Shown here in pieces: positions 1 through 11,934 of a DNA stretch of 64,000 nucleotides (position 1 is the first letter of the stretch; every line of letters begins with the position of its first letter). The notes below the pieces were generated by a model. It saw nothing but the letters and a program-made list of their open reading frames with translations. It was not told where the DNA came from and ran no database searches. Source of the DNA: Owenia fusiformis (Eukaryota > Annelida > Polychaeta > Sabellida > Oweniidae); contig CAIIXF020000011.1 of NCBI GenBank assembly GCA_903813345.2, forward strand, positions 15,795,754 through 15,859,753. The letters are read 5' to 3'. The position numbers and the translations under genes are program-made.

Positions 1-117
1 TCAATGGGGATTGGGGCTTGGTTTGTCAGTTGCAGAACACTTCTAGGATAGGATAGGAAGTAATTTCATCACCATTTCAGTACAGGAAATCCTTTTTTTA
101 TTTGTATTTTTTGTTTA

Positions 118-312
118 AACATAGCCCTTTAAATCTTCAAACATTGCCCTTTAAATCTTCAGACATAGCCCTTTAAATCTTCAAACATAGCCCTTTAAAT
201 CTTCAAACATTGCCCTTTAAATCTTCAAACATTGCCCTTTAAATCTTCAGACATTGCCCTTTAGATCTTCAGACATTGCCCTTTTAATCTTCAAACATAG
301 CCCTTTAAATCA
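118..312. repeat. 22-bp tandem minisatellite
   Basis: About nine head-to-tail copies of a 22-bp unit (core ATAGCCCTTTAAATCTTC). Copies differ mainly by ATAG/ATTG and CAAAC/CAGAC. It lies just beyond the donor side of the minus-strand exon at 427-634, so it is probably intronic. No coding potential is seen. Confidence 0.9.
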
Positions 313-426
313 GTCGTGCATCAGGATAAACTACACAGAATGAAATGGGAATAATTGGGACTTCATGCAAGACTTCACTCATTATCACAATGTCATTTTA
401 CTTCCAGAAGGTTTTTTGCTACTCAC

Positions 427-634
427 CTGTATGACGTCTGCTTTCTTATTGTAAAATGTGAAAATCTCTCTGGAAGATTAGGATCCAAGAGATCAAGGTT
501 AGATGGCGCTCCTGCAGACACATCATCTTCGCCATCTTTTATATCCTCACCGCTGTCACAAATTGCCGTTGTAACAGTAATATCCATAACTGCCTCTCTG
601 TACGTATGTGTCAACGCTTCTACATCATCAGATT
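427..634 (-). CDS. Internal protein-coding exon, product unknown
   Basis: Read on the minus strand, a pyrimidine-rich TTTCAG acceptor precedes position 634 and a near-perfect CAG/GTGAGT donor follows position 427. The 208-nt exon has 2 nt completing a codon, 68 open codons, then 2 nt, so it needs flanking exons of matching phase. The translation starts SDDVEALTHTYREAVMDI, has an acidic stretch (GEDIKDGEDD), then DLLDPNLPERFSHF and a basic serine/threonine end (RKQTSY). No membrane segment or known motif is visible. The plus-strand reading of the same bases (355-651) is a shadow: it has no splice support and includes intron. I do not recognise the family. Being a real exon rests on the combined splice sites, open frame and protein-like composition. 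A partner exon in the same gene was not proven in this window. Confidence 0.62.
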
Positions 635-756
635 CTGAAACACATGAATGAAGATTTTTTAAATCTCACTCAGAAATTGGCAGTATCTTTATAGATGGAA
701 CATAACTAAAGATTACAATACTCCTATACCTTCCATTAGTGTCATATTCTCGTATA

Positions 757-905
757 TCCTAGAAGAACACCTCTGTTAGTCAAACACTTTTCAGAGTCCA
801 AACACCAATTGGCTGAATGTTAAATGAACCTCTATAAGAGAAACACCTTCCAAGTGGAAGAGGTACCCAAGGTTTTCCACTAAGACATGTTTTACTACAC
901 ATGTA
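757..905. repeat. Dispersed GTGGAACACC-type repeat, copy A
   Basis: It contains AGAACACCTCT..., TTTTCAGAGTCCA and a terminal TTTTCCACTAAGACATGTTTTAC block that recur at 3595-3855 and, in shorter form, at 15409-15584. This copy is degraded. It is a non-coding interspersed repeat, probably a MITE. Confidence 0.6.
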
Positions 906-1311
906 TATATATTTGCTGCTTACTAATCTTTAATTGAAATCTTTCATACTTTGCAAAATAACACTATTTTGTCTATGTACATTAATCAAAACAGTGAATT
1001 CTTACAAAAAAGTTTTTTCTTTTCACATTTGAATGTTCTAGTAGTTTTAATGCTCTGATGTTTTGAAAATGAAGGACTAAAAATTCTAAAAACATTTACT
1101 CAGAGCATATCTTTAAAGGGTATCTCTCTATAATCAATATAATCAGGTGAAATACTGGTACTTATGCATTTTAAGGCTTATTACAATACGGCTGACATTC
1201 TAAAACAGGTCAGCCAACAAGGTAAACTTTAAGGTAAACCAAATCAAGGGAATTTTCTGACAAATTTATCTAACCTTAATTGTCAAAAATTATAACAAAG
1301 CAGGTGCAAAA
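906..1311. other. No feature seen
   Basis: AT-rich sequence without an open frame, splice pair or repeat that I could support. Confidence 0.5.
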
Positions 1312-1440
1312 TGTCACATCCTGCCATTTGTTACAGATGCCAAATGCTGACCTCTGGACACCAAATTGGAGACTACTCATGTGTGTCATAACATGTGGTG
1401 GTGACATAATATCAATATGTCACCACTTGTGGTAGTGACA
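1312..1440 (+). repeat. TGTCACCAC-family repeat, copy 1
   Basis: It begins TGTCAC-TCCTGCCATTTGTTACAGA and ends CACCACTTGTGGTAGTGACA. The termini are inverted (TGTCACCAC/GTGGTGACA), so the family can be read as a small MITE or as a hairpin-ended SINE-like unit. Nine copies occur in the window, all in this orientation. Confidence 0.75.
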
Positions 1441-1594
1441 TAATAAGATAGGTCATAGTGACTTGGAGTAAAATGATTGCATGTCACCTTAAATCAAAAG
1501 AGATTAGTCACCCTTGAATTTTTTTCATGAATGAAATGCTTATGTAATAATAGAATTAGTCCAGTCTAATTCAAAATATATTTTGAAACCCTAT

Positions 1595-1740
1595 ATAGAC
1601 TTTTCACATTAGATCATGGTTTTGGGATATATGGGGTTTGTTTTTCTTGACTGGTATGCACTTAGAGTTTGCGTTTTCTTGCTAAGTTCCATTACAACTT
1701 TTGGTTCTTTCACCTTGGCACTTGTGCTTAGATATATTTG
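1595..1740 (+). repeat. Dispersed repeat shared with 32515-32680
   Basis: The blocks TTTTCACATTRGAT, TTGGGATAT.TGGGGTTG, CTGGTATGCACTTAGA and GGCACTTG recur in the same order and orientation at 32515-32680. The copies are diverged and non-coding. The class is not identified. Confidence 0.5.
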
Positions 1741-2770
1741 AACCAATCTACAATATCTAATACATTCAGTTCATTGAAAAGTATAGTCTAGCTACAACCC
1801 TCTGTGACCCCCCCCCCCCTCTACTTGACTAAACACCTTCTCAAACTTGTGTGCGAAGGCTTGTAGCTAGACGATGGAAAGTACACTAATACGCCTCAGA
1901 TCCGCTGATTATTGTATAACAAGCCTCATATTAGTAATTGAATGACATAATGGTATTGCACAAGATGAGACAATGTCTTATGATGTACAAATGACTCTCA
2001 ATAATTGGCCAGAAATAGATATAATGAACTTCTGATTATTGTCTGGAGGTGCCCATGCTTAAAATGTTCCTCCGTGACACTTTAATTATTCCCCGTGCAC
2101 TCCGGATGATGCACGCAAGATTTCCGGCAATTCCTATAGAATTCTGAATGACAAGATGCCTCATTAGCAGATTGCTTGCTCAGGTGAAGACCGTTATAGC
2201 AAACCAAAGAGGATCAAGCACTCAATAAGAATACCCATACTGTTAAACCAGTATATTCCTTCAGTCATATGAAATATCTTGATGGATTAAGATGAAGAAT
2301 ATCTGTCTCCTTCATAAAACATTCTGAATTTGAAAGCAAGTAAAGAAATTTTAAACCATCTTCTATGACAACTTAACCATCTGAGGCTCAGATGGCTTCA
2401 TAGTGTAACCTGATTACAGAGTTTAATTTCAAACGAACCTGGGGGTGGTCCTGGAAATAAAGCGAGGATGACCCTCAAAATATTTAAGGCCCAAATTTTT
2501 CTGATTTTGGGCGGGGGGGGGGGTGGCCCCTGGGTCAGTAAACTCTACCGTTCAGCAGCTAAGTTGTCTGTAGCTCTCAAAGCCCATCAATTCAAACCAA
2601 CTGTACTGAAATTTTCTCTACCACTCAGCAAGTAGAAAGAAACAAGTTTTAATAGTGTTATTGATCACCTTGGTTATGAAACCTAGTATTATCCCATAAT
2701 AACTATACTGATAATTTTAAAGGAAACTGTCAAGACCTACACTCCCTGAAAAAAAAACTTAATTTATCAC
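1741..2770. other. No gene seen; C and G homopolymer runs
   Basis: This stretch holds a C run near 1809-1820 and a G run near 2511-2523. No supported gene or complete repeat was found. Confidence 0.5.
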
Positions 2771-2985
2771 TGGCGTAGTGTCATATACCCATAGAACGCC
2801 ATGGTGTACTCTCAAAATTTAGACAAAAGTTGATCTTAATATTGAAATGCCCTACACTTTAAAAATGTTTAAAAATAATTTACATTTCATTAGTCCATAT
2901 TAGTCGGCATTTCAAAACGCCCCAGAAAGCTTCAAATTTAGTCCCAATTTCAAATAAATACCAATTCTGATTTCTGAACATTGCC
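2771..2985 (+). mobile_element. Partial copy of GGCGTAG MITE
   Basis: TGGCGTAGTGTCATATAC, GTACTCTCAAAATTT, TAATTTACATTT and AGTCGGCATTTC parallel the intact element at 52294-52614 in the same order. The right terminus is not found here, so this copy is truncated or eroded. Confidence 0.6.
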
Positions 2986-3307
2986 AAAATGATAGCGTCC
3001 CCATATATGCTGAGGATGTTAATTCATTGAACTATGAAGTGAGCAAGGGAAAAATCTATTATTAACAAAATGGTTTATCCCTTGACAAAATATTGATATC
3101 TTTCCTTATTCAGTACAATCTGACAGTTAATATAAATATTTTCATAAGTAATCATGCTAAATGTAAGTCATATATACGAAGTAAAGTTATAAAATCAGCA
3201 ACACATAAAAAGCATGCATGAAATTAAAAGTTGTTCTCCTAAATGAATCCCGATAACATGCCACGCCCTGAGAACACAAGGCTAAGTGGTAGTAATTTAA
3301 TAAGTAG

Positions 3308-3534
3308 CAGGGCTCTCGCCAGGCTTTTAGACTGTGGCGCAGCACCACAGTCTATTTAGCTCCCACCAGAGCCTATTGGCAAATACTGACTGTTCCCACA
3401 GTCTAAACTTGACTGAATACACAATATAACCATGTAAACGGATAAAATATAACATAAATATGAGTTATCACGATTGAACGGTTATTATGAAGATGTTAGC
3501 ACAACACCCTAAATATTTCCTGATGAGAACCCTG
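3308..3534. mobile_element. hAT-like MITE, TIR CAGGGYTCTC
   Basis: A 227-bp non-autonomous element. The left end CAGGGCTCTCGCCAGG matches the reverse complement of the right end CCTGATGAGAACCCTG. It is flanked by the 5-bp direct repeat AGTAG on both sides. A related copy is at 27306-27621. There is no coding sequence. The 5-bp duplication and CAGGG terminus suggest a hAT-type transposase acting in trans (inference). Confidence 0.8.
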
Positions 3535-3594
3535 AGTAGATGAAGTTTACTTTTAAAGGTGCAATATCATACTATTGAAACAGGTACCTTAACT

Positions 3595-3855
3595 ATTTAG
3601 TAAACTGAAAAATGTAAGGTGGAACACCTCTAAAAGTGTCTATTGGTAGAATACTTTTCAGAGTCCATGGACCAACTGACTTAATTTTAAATGAACCTAT
3701 ACAAGTAGATAACCTCTATTAGTAGAACACTTTTCAGAGTCACAAGACCAACTGACTTTTAATTTTAAAAATGTTCACCTCTATAAGTGGAACACCCCCT
3801 AAGCGGAACACTTTTAGAGGTACTAAATGTGTTCCACTTAGACAGGTTTTACTGT
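3595..3855. repeat. GTGGAACACC-type repeat, copy B
   Basis: It contains two internal copies of an about 90-bp block (AGAACACTTTTCAGAGTC...ACCAACTGACTT), then GTTCCACTTAGACAGGTTTTAC. It is related to copies at 757-905 and 15409-15584. Confidence 0.65.
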
Positions 3856-6454
3856 TTTAAAAAATATGAAATAATTCTTACATTATTAGGCAATAACTGA
3901 ATACAAACCTCAACAGATACCATTCCAATATCAATGATGAATATACATGTACAATAAGTCCTTCCAAAGATTTAAATTCCAAGTACTAAATTCCTTTTCC
4001 TTGTCTCGATTCCAATTCCAAATTAATTATTTACTCTGTATCATGTCATAATAATCCATGTTTTTAGTATTAAGTTCCTGATCCAAGTTCCCCTGATAAT
4101 TAGACACTGATATTTAAAGCGTGCAAGATTTTTGATCGCTGTACACTTCGGAGTAATCACAAGGGTAAATGATGATAGAGCGTAGTTCATTTCTCTAATA
4201 CAATTATTAATATGAGGCCAATAAGTAATATCCCTATGTATATAGTACATGTATGTTCCTCCCTTATGGATCAATAAACCTGATGATGAATGAAAACATA
4301 AGCTAAACAAGACTCATTGTGATAAATATCGCACTTTGAAAAGCAAAATAGTTGTCATGTAATACACAGCATTTCCATCCTCCAATCACAGGGCTTCAAA
4401 ATCCAGAATATGTTCTTTCTTTTTTTTCCCTGCGATAAGCAGTTAGCATTTCCCGATTAAGAACTCGCAATCTGATTGGCTGTCGCAACACTGCGACAGA
4501 AATCATGTATAAGTCATTGCGCATAATTAGATCACGCGATTCAGTCTAATCGGGCGCTTCCAAATTGGTAATAGCAGGGGGAAGAAGGAGGTACAGATTC
4601 TGGATACCTGCTTAGGAGGATGAGCATTTCAAGTTTCAAAATTTCAAGTTGAATGGATAAGTGTTGATGACAAGATCTATATGTGACGCCTGCCCAGAAG
4701 CAAACTACCCTGCGCCGTCTAGTTATGAGACAAAGCTCTCTTGAAGAAGCAAAGTCGAGTGAATGCAAAGGGTAGAAGCAAACATGTCAGTGACAGAAGG
4801 CGGATTGATCTAGCTAGCTAAATAATGGTAGATTGAAGTCATTGTTTACCTAACATGATTGGTTGAGAAAAATGTCAGTGCGACTGGTATGAATTGATTT
4901 TTGACCTGACTGTGAAGGCCACTGTCAGCTGGGCTGCTGAATTGTCTTAACTATTAAGAGGTTACTTGAGAACAAAACTCTGTGCTCAGGGTATTTGGCA
5001 TTCTAACATTCCAAACCATTCCAGCAAGTTAACAAATTAAGGCAAAGATTAAAGAGAAAATTAGATTATTTCAATGCATTGGAAAACTTGGGAGGTGTAG
5101 AGAAAATTACACTTTTGTTCATTTAATAAGAAAGATGACTTTAAATCTTTCCATCTAGACACCCAATTAGAGATAATTCTTGCCTGTGTCTCCTAAAGGT
5201 CAATAAGCCATTTACAGATATTGTAATGAAAGAATAATTTTCACAATTACTGTATAAAATGCTATTTTAGCTAACATTTAATTTTGCTAATGGGCATTTT
5301 CGTTAATTTTCATATTTGTTGATTTTTACCATTCAAATCGTTGTGCTTTATATTTGATAAGTGAGGTTATTCAAATGTTAATAAATCTAATGATTTTAAT
5401 AAAAACTGAAAAGTTTATCTTGTAAAGAATACTGGTACATGTTATAAAGTATATATCAGAGAATTGCTTTCTCAATTATGGAATTTCTCAATTAAGGAAA
5501 ATGTTACCGTAGTAAAAACTGATGTTGTTTTAAAGACCTACCTTTAATGAACGCAATGAACAAAACGTTTATCAATCAGAAAAAATCATTTCTTGAAAAT
5601 GAAGAACAAAAACAACTCAAAAATTATTTGTGTATTGAGTGTTACGACCTATAAATGATCTGAGATTGAATTGCCATTAATAAATTACAATTAGATTTGG
5701 TCTCTTAGTGTATATACAGAATTCCCTGTCAATGGTAATATAAACTAATGATTTGCCAATTACTTCTCATTGCCTACAATCTTATCCCTAAAGCTGATAC
5801 TTGTTTATTTCAATTATTTTAATAATGCATACTATAGACTTTCCCTGACTAAAAATCCAAAGCTCTATTATTCTTCAAATGCATTATAACGTGACGATTT
5901 ATCGAGGTATCATCGCTCAATCATGGCTTGAAAGTGACCAAACTTAGAATAATTGCTTTAAGCTTGCTTCGATGAATGTATCGTTTCGTTGCTTTGTAAC
6001 CACGGTGACCGATGCTCCCAGTGGAGCATTTACTCCATTGCTTCTACAGACTGTAAGAATGGTTTTAATAAGGAACAATTATCTGACCATGCAGATGGAC
6101 AAACAAGCATGACAAACAAGGATAATTGAGTCAAGACATCATTAGAGTGAGGATAAGGAATGTCCCGATGTGAACTTTTGGTGCCCCGATGTGTGATGTT
6201 TATCATGTTTATTTTCCATTTCTTCTTTAATTCCGTTTTAACAATAAGAATGCCATGGGATACGGCCTTGGTATGAACCCTTGGAACATCAGGCATCAAA
6301 GTTATCACAATATACATAATAATAATTATATAACTTCAATTGGTGGAATGATAATGTTCATAACAAAGTCTTGTTTCAAGTCCTTGCCAGTTATCACCCT
6401 CTATGTCTTTGTCAATTATCTGCAAAAGCCTAATAAGCCCATTTAAAGCAGATA
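3856..6454. other. AT-rich, no gene supported
   Basis: The short ORFs at 4041-4310, 4541-4768 and 6030-6317 lack splice support. Around 4685-4790 is a fragment with GCATTCACTCGACTTTGC and CTCTTGAAGAAGC that resembles blocks near 17970-18050 and 32715-32770, so it is probably an old dispersed repeat. Confidence 0.5.
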
Positions 6455-6909
6455 TACAGGGTGGGCCAAAAAACGCCACTTTTTTTCAAGACACTATAAC
6501 TTTTTTATTTTCCAACCTACATACCCCAAATTTTACAGTTATATAGTGCCAAGGGTTCTTAGTAATAATATAATGTAACAAGTCCTTCAACTGGGATTAT
6601 ATTTGATCTAAAAGAGGAGTTCAATTGGTCCACCACCCTATTTGATGATAGATTTTAGTTTTGTTGACTTGCTGATATAGCAGTATCAATTAAATGTTAG
6701 CTATATTTTTTCAATGTGTCTTAATTGCCAGCTTTAGTTGAGCAATTTTTTAGATTGGGTGCCTTCATACCATCTACTGGAGACCTGAGCCCATACCCTA
6801 TACTCACTTGGGTTTGAATAAGGGCTATTAGCTTGCGGTCATCAAGGCGTATCAGTTTAGGAACATTTTGCAAATTATGCTTATTTCTCATGGCACACCA
6901 CATGTTTAA

Positions 6910-7604
6910 CCTTTAGCGTGCTGCCGGCGGACGCGTCCGCCGAGACTAAAATGTCTCTCACAACTGCCGGCGGACCCGTACGCCCGATTTCAAACTTTTA
7001 ATAACTTTACTTTTTCGCGCCATTCGTATTGTCCAATTAGATTGCCCGATTTATTCAGTGCCTAACATGACTTCCTGTTGACCTAGAAATGGCGATATTT
7101 CGAAAAATAATTCTCAATTCAACAATTTAAACAGTGTTTTAGTCGTTTTTAGTGAACGAATCGTACAAAATGGTGGACAAATACGATCACAACGAAAATG
7201 TGGAGGAAATGGATTACGATTTCGAGCTCATTAGGCTCTTGGAAGCCGATAATGGTCATCGAAAATAGAAACTAGAATATTTTCTGAATTGAAAAATTGA
7301 ACATCCGATCGCTGCAAATTCAGATTTGGATTTTGACCAGACGAAGGGGCGGAGCGGCGGATTCCGGAGGAGTATTCATGATATATTTATGCCCAGTCGT
7401 GTTAATGTACGAAAAAATTCATGAGAACATTTTTTTTCATGAGCCAGGCCACTGTATCTTCTCTTTGTGAAAATTTTATCCAGATTCATTCAGTAGTTAT
7501 TGAGATATTAATTATTTAGTCCAGGCATATCATTTTTTGCACTCTTTGAAAAATAAGCCAGTTGCGTGGGATATATTTGCTGAAATAAGGCAGCATGGTA
7601 AAGG
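6910..7604 (+). mobile_element. Non-autonomous piggyBac element nested in mariner MITE
   Basis: TTAA occurs at both borders (6906-6909 and 7605-7608). The termini CCTTTAGCGTGCTGCC and, reversed, CCTTTACCATGCTGCC match at 14 of 16 bases. The interior is more GC-rich near the left end (CCGGCGGACGCGTCCGCCG palindrome). The homologous position in the uninterrupted MITE copy (near 62460) reads CACATGTATAAGTGAG, a natural empty site. Only an N-terminal fragment of a possible transposase remains. Confidence 0.85.
7170..7268 (+). pseudogene. N-terminal remnant of possible piggyBac transposase
   Basis: An ATG opens 32 codons beginning MVDKYDHNENVEEMDYDFEL and ending in TAG. The acidic N-terminus and its place after the left terminus of a TTAA-flanked element fit the start of a piggyBac transposase. 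The catalytic domain is absent, as expected after internal deletion. The family assignment comes from the element, not from conserved residues in this peptide. Confidence 0.45.
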
Positions 7605-7778
7605 TTAAGTGAGACGCTGGTGACTTATTTTATTCAAGTAAAAGTGTTCAATTCATGATCCATGGCTAGATAACAATTTCAAGTTTCATTTGGTACACAA
7701 ATTATGATTTTGTATCAAAAATTTAAAAAGTTATAGCATTTTGATAAAAAAGTGGCGTTTTTTTTGGCCCACCCTGTA

Positions 7779-10295
7779 TAACTTAACAGTGATAAAATTT
7801 TAATAGAATATAATTTAAACCTTAACATTTAAAAATAGATCTATGGTTTGGTTTCAACTCAATTTAAAATTGGAAAGAAACTTCCAGTTAGCCTGTTTAC
7901 ATTTTTATGTTAAAATACACAAGAGACGACTGTCAGGCTTCTCACGTTGACATCGCCCCTTTTCCCCAGTAGTGCAGGCATGTTGCTGTGTACTGGGGAC
8001 ATTCTACATTAAATTAATAAGTTGAGTGATGTGTGTAGAAATAAATCTATATTAAAAATAAAATGCTTTAGTTGCAATTTTTATGTTATACAGTAATACA
8101 GTAATGGTTTTCGGTATAACGTGCATCGGTATAACAGGTTTCGGTACAATGCGCATCGGTATATTGGTTTTCAGCATAAGGCCATCAGTATAATGAGGTG
8201 ATCCCGATGTTTTAACACCTTCAACTTTTTAACAACTTATTTTTATATAAATATGAATGCAGCATACCCTTCTCAAGACAATAATCGATGCATTTTTGAA
8301 TGGTCATAGCTCCTGGACGATAACCATACAGTTCACCAAGCCCATTCAAATCACGTGGTATTTCATCTTTGAAGCAACCCAAATAAACAGCTGAAGATTG
8401 AAATATACACTAATGGTATCAATCTTAAACTCATATTATCAAACTATATTATCATTAAATTAATTTTTCATTTTGTATAAAAAGTAAAAACAAAAATACT
8501 GTAACAAAATTGCTAAAAAAAGTTAATTAGGTCAAATGATGAATTGATCAAAACAGTTTGGCAGAATTTAATATCGAATTATGGAAATAATTTAGAAATA
8601 AACTTTTTTTGTTGATTGCAAATAAGGTTTTAATCTACTTGCTGTCAGAAAAGCTAATAGTAGCCATTAATAATACTGTACATGTATTATGTAAAAAAAA
8701 CATCAAAATTTGAATTAAAAAGATCGATTAATTCTGCATTTTAGCAACCAAAATATATACCTCCGCAATCTGCTTTGATGAGTGGTATCATCACCAAGAC
8801 GATGACCAAACATGTCAATGTAGTTGTCATCATATCTAGTTTTCTTACGTTATTCTTCTGTATGGTTCTCTAACCCCAGGTTGCACGGATAAATAACTCC
8901 TCATTTATATATTTGTTTTTGTTTCAGATTAAATTCATGACTAGAATGATTATTAGAATGAATTTCATTCATAAAATTTCATTAATAGCTATTACCCCAG
9001 TTTTTAGAATTCTTTTTAATAGGATGAACTAATAAAGGCAATAAAAATAGGACATAAAATGATGGTGAATAGATGTTTTGAAACATTTGCAGAGAAAAAT
9101 TGTTCTATGGAAGTTTTAAATGGTATCATAAAAATATGAAATTGTTGAATTATTATATTTTGCACTCAATAATTGCATCGGGTCTTTGTTGGTAATATTG
9201 TTTTGTCATTATGTAGAACAACATATAAATGTTTTTTTTATGTTTTGTAGCATTCATAGAAAAAAAGCAATTGGTTCTCATAAAGTTTTTAATGATATCA
9301 TCAAAATATGATACTTTGTACTCAATTATTACATTTGCAGTTGTATTACTATTTTTTCACAGTATTTAATTATGCTGGCAATTTTGATTTTGATCCAAAT
9401 ATAGTATACTGCATTCTGAAGAAAATGATGTATGTCATGTATGTTTTAGCTCCAAATATCTTACTATTTTACTAAGTAACAGACTAAGTAAACACTGTTA
9501 CCTACGGATTGTTTTATTAGAAAAGTGTACCTTCCTAAATGTTTTTCCACAAGTCCAAACACACAGAAGTTCGAGAAATTAATGAATTCTCAAAATAAAA
9601 TATAACCAGAAAGTAACAATGAACAGAGCAGTTTTATAATTAGCCGAAATGTGATTTCCTGAATGATGATAAGCAGGAGTACAGTATATACTGTATAGTT
9701 TCTCATAAAAGATTAGCCTTGTTGAATTATTTCCTGTTGTTCCCCGAGAGAATAAAAATGTAACGTCTCTTGAATTCATTAACAAATATGACCCTGTGAC
9801 GCAATATTTGGAAGTTAAGGTTGCTAGTAATGAAATCTTTATACATACCAAAATAATTGAAAGAAAACAGTTTTCCTCTGCGGAATCCTGAGATCTGATA
9901 TGAAATTGATCTAAACAAAATTTACCAATGTTGACAAAACATTAGCAGTCGAATTCCAGATTGTTTGTTAACTATTTAGAGTAAGCTTGTGCATGCATTG
10001 GCGAATGCAACTTTCAGCTGTCAGCTACTGGATTGACATACTACTATTTTATGGGCAACTCATTTAAATATGAATAGAACCTGGCACTATTTCATTCATT
10101 GCAATGCAGATTATTGCATCTGTAGTGTTGACTGCAATTGGCTAATTTCACTCGTCCCAACCTGGTTTCCAGGATGGTCTGTCTCCATCTGACCAACTTG
10201 GGACAAAATGAATGAACACCCAGAAAAAAATTAAAAGATTTTTTATTTTCTTTCTGGACATTTATTTATAGACTAGATATGCTACATGAAAGTCT
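7779..10295. other. AT-rich, no gene supported
   Basis: A small degenerate minisatellite with GGTATAA and GCATCGGTAT words lies at 8105-8190. ORFs at 9579-9851 and 9727-9918 overlap in different frames and have no splice support. Nothing else was supported. Confidence 0.5.
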
Positions 10296-10300
10296 ATATA

Positions 10301-11131
10301 CACAGGCTAGTATCGAAAGATTTGTCCGCTGTGACGGAGCATGCTATTTTTCATAAAACATTAAGAATGCTTCACGATTTATTTTTTAACTCATATGTTT
10401 CGTTATATCAAAGATAATTACTTACTCCATGCAATGGATATATCATTTGCGTGTAACCTTCACTTCTGTTTGAAGTCCAATAACGCTAGGAGTAAAATCT
10501 GTTGAAAACGGCGCCAGAGTATCAAACTCTAAAATGTACCATTTCTTTTTTAACTTTTTAATGGCATGATATAGTGACACAATAATATTAATATATGTTT
10601 TCAGCATAACTCTGAATGTATTAATGAGATATTAATGCATTGGGTCTTTTTAATCTTTTTTATAAAAAATAATATAAATATTTGTTGTCCGCTGTGACGT
10701 AGCATTTTCACAGTTCACATTTGCAACTGCTCCGTCACAGTGGACAAAAAAATTAAACATTATTTTTTATAAAAGAATTAAAAAGACCAAATACATCAAC
10801 ATCTCATTTATACCTTCATAGTTATGCTGAAACCATGTGTAAATATTATCGTGTCACTATATCGTGCCATTAGAAAGTTAAACAAGAAATGGTACATTTT
10901 GAAGTATGATACTCCGGCACCATTTTCAATAGCTTTTCTTCCCAGCGTAAGTGGACTTCAAACAGAAGTGAAAGTTACCCGCAAATGATATATCCATTGC
11001 ATGGAGTAAGTAATTTTGTATGTTATAACGAAACATATGAGTTAAAAAATAAATCGTGAAGTATTCTTAGTGTTTTTATGAAAAATAGCATGCTCCGTCA
11101 CAGCGGACAAATATTTCGATACCAGCCTGTG
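10301..11131. mobile_element. 831-bp inverted-dimer foldback element
   Basis: The whole element is a long imperfect palindrome. The ends are CACAGGCTAGTATCGAAA and, reversed, CACAGGCTGGTATCGAAA. ATATA flanks both sides (10296-10300 and 11132-11136). The motif TTGTCCGCTGTGACG occurs near each end and again, in opposite senses, at the centre (10685 and, reversed, to 10747). Segment lengths are about 21-363-63-363-21. No ORF is conserved. Transcripts would fold into a hairpin with arms of about 380 bp. Compare 56845-57679. Confidence 0.88.
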
Positions 11132-11184
11132 ATATAACAGAATCAAAATAAACATTCACTTGAAGTGCCATCTCAATAAAACAT

Positions 11185-11295
11185 AGTCACTACCTGCCAT
11201 TTATTACAGAAGCCAAACACCAACTACCAAACAACACCCACAAAAATGGTTGAAGTACATATAACAATATGCCACCACTTGTGGTTGGGAAATAA
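11185..11295 (+). repeat. TGTCACCAC-family repeat, copy 2
   Basis: A diverged copy starting TAGTCACTACCTGCCATTTATTACAGA and ending GCCACCACTTGTGGTTGGGA. It has the same orientation as the other copies. Confidence 0.65.
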
Positions 11296-11744
11296 TCAAA
11301 TATGTTTTTATATAATAAAACGTGAATAGAAAATATTTAAGTCGATGCACTTGTATGGGCAATTGGTTATATGTATAGGTTGGTGTTTAGATTTTATATG
11401 CAAGCTTTAACTCCCTATTATCTTGGCCATGAGGTTTCCATGAGGTTATGTACCGGCCTGTACCTTACCTGCCTCACCTTAAATTGTTCCATTCATTGCC
11501 CAAACCTCCACTGTAATTTGTTTACTTCCTGATCAGCATTATTTGTTAACTGCCTTAATCCACTGTTTTATGTTTATTTCACTGCCTCAGTCACTGTAAT
11601 TCTTTACAGCTTCTAATGTATCGTGTTTTTGTTTTCTTTATTTGTTTAATTACTGTTACTTGTTTACAAGTTCAATAATTGTATTTGTTTACTTCTCCAG
11701 GTACTGTAACTTTTTTACTGGTTCAATCACGGTCTTTGTACTAT

Positions 11745-11930
11745 AAGTTACTGAATGATTTGCACTTCAAATCATTCAATAACGTTTTTAACGTGTGATC
11801 CTCTGTATTGCTACTGAGATTGTCCCCTCCGTACGGAGCTGATCAACGGGGACAATCTCGGTAGCAATACAGATTGGTACAGCACAAGAACTGACCAATC
11901 AGAGGGCTTAATTTTACAGATCATACAATA
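11745..11930. repeat. Double-hairpin repeat
   Basis: Two adjacent palindromes: ATTGAATGATTTG.. around 11750-11785, and a longer stem at 11806-11873 in which TGTATTGCTACTGAGATTG pairs with CAATCTCGGTAGCAATACA. A shortened relative lies at 33945-34062. It is non-coding, probably a MITE. Confidence 0.75.
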
Positions 11931-11934
11931 ATAT

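Larger units (their letters stand above)
6457..7776. mobile_element. Mariner-type MITE with GGGTGGGCC ends, interrupted
   Basis: The left end CAGGGTGGGCCAAAAAACG and right end (reverse complement) CAGGGTGGGCCAAAAAAAAC form inverted termini, both flanked by TA. Subterminal similarity continues (CTATAACTTTTT on both sides). It is 1320 bp as found, about 620 bp after removing the piggyBac insertion at 6910-7604. No intact transposase is present. A second copy lacking the insertion starts at 62037. TA target duplication and these termini are typical of Tc1/mariner elements. Confidence 0.85.

Noticed and set aside
3112-3160. Plus-strand exon after TTTCCTTATTCAG with GTAAGT
   Set aside because: Good signals, but the 16 codons are purely AT-rich (N, I, F) as random AT-rich DNA would give.
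4541-4768. 75-codon minus ORF (SLDFASSRELCLITRRRR)
   Set aside because: It overlaps a dispersed repeat also seen near 18000 and 32700, with no exon signals.
11470-11511. Minus-strand exon before CAG/GTAAGG
   Set aside because: The donor is good but all frames of the 42-nt segment contain stops and the acceptor lacks a pyrimidine tract.
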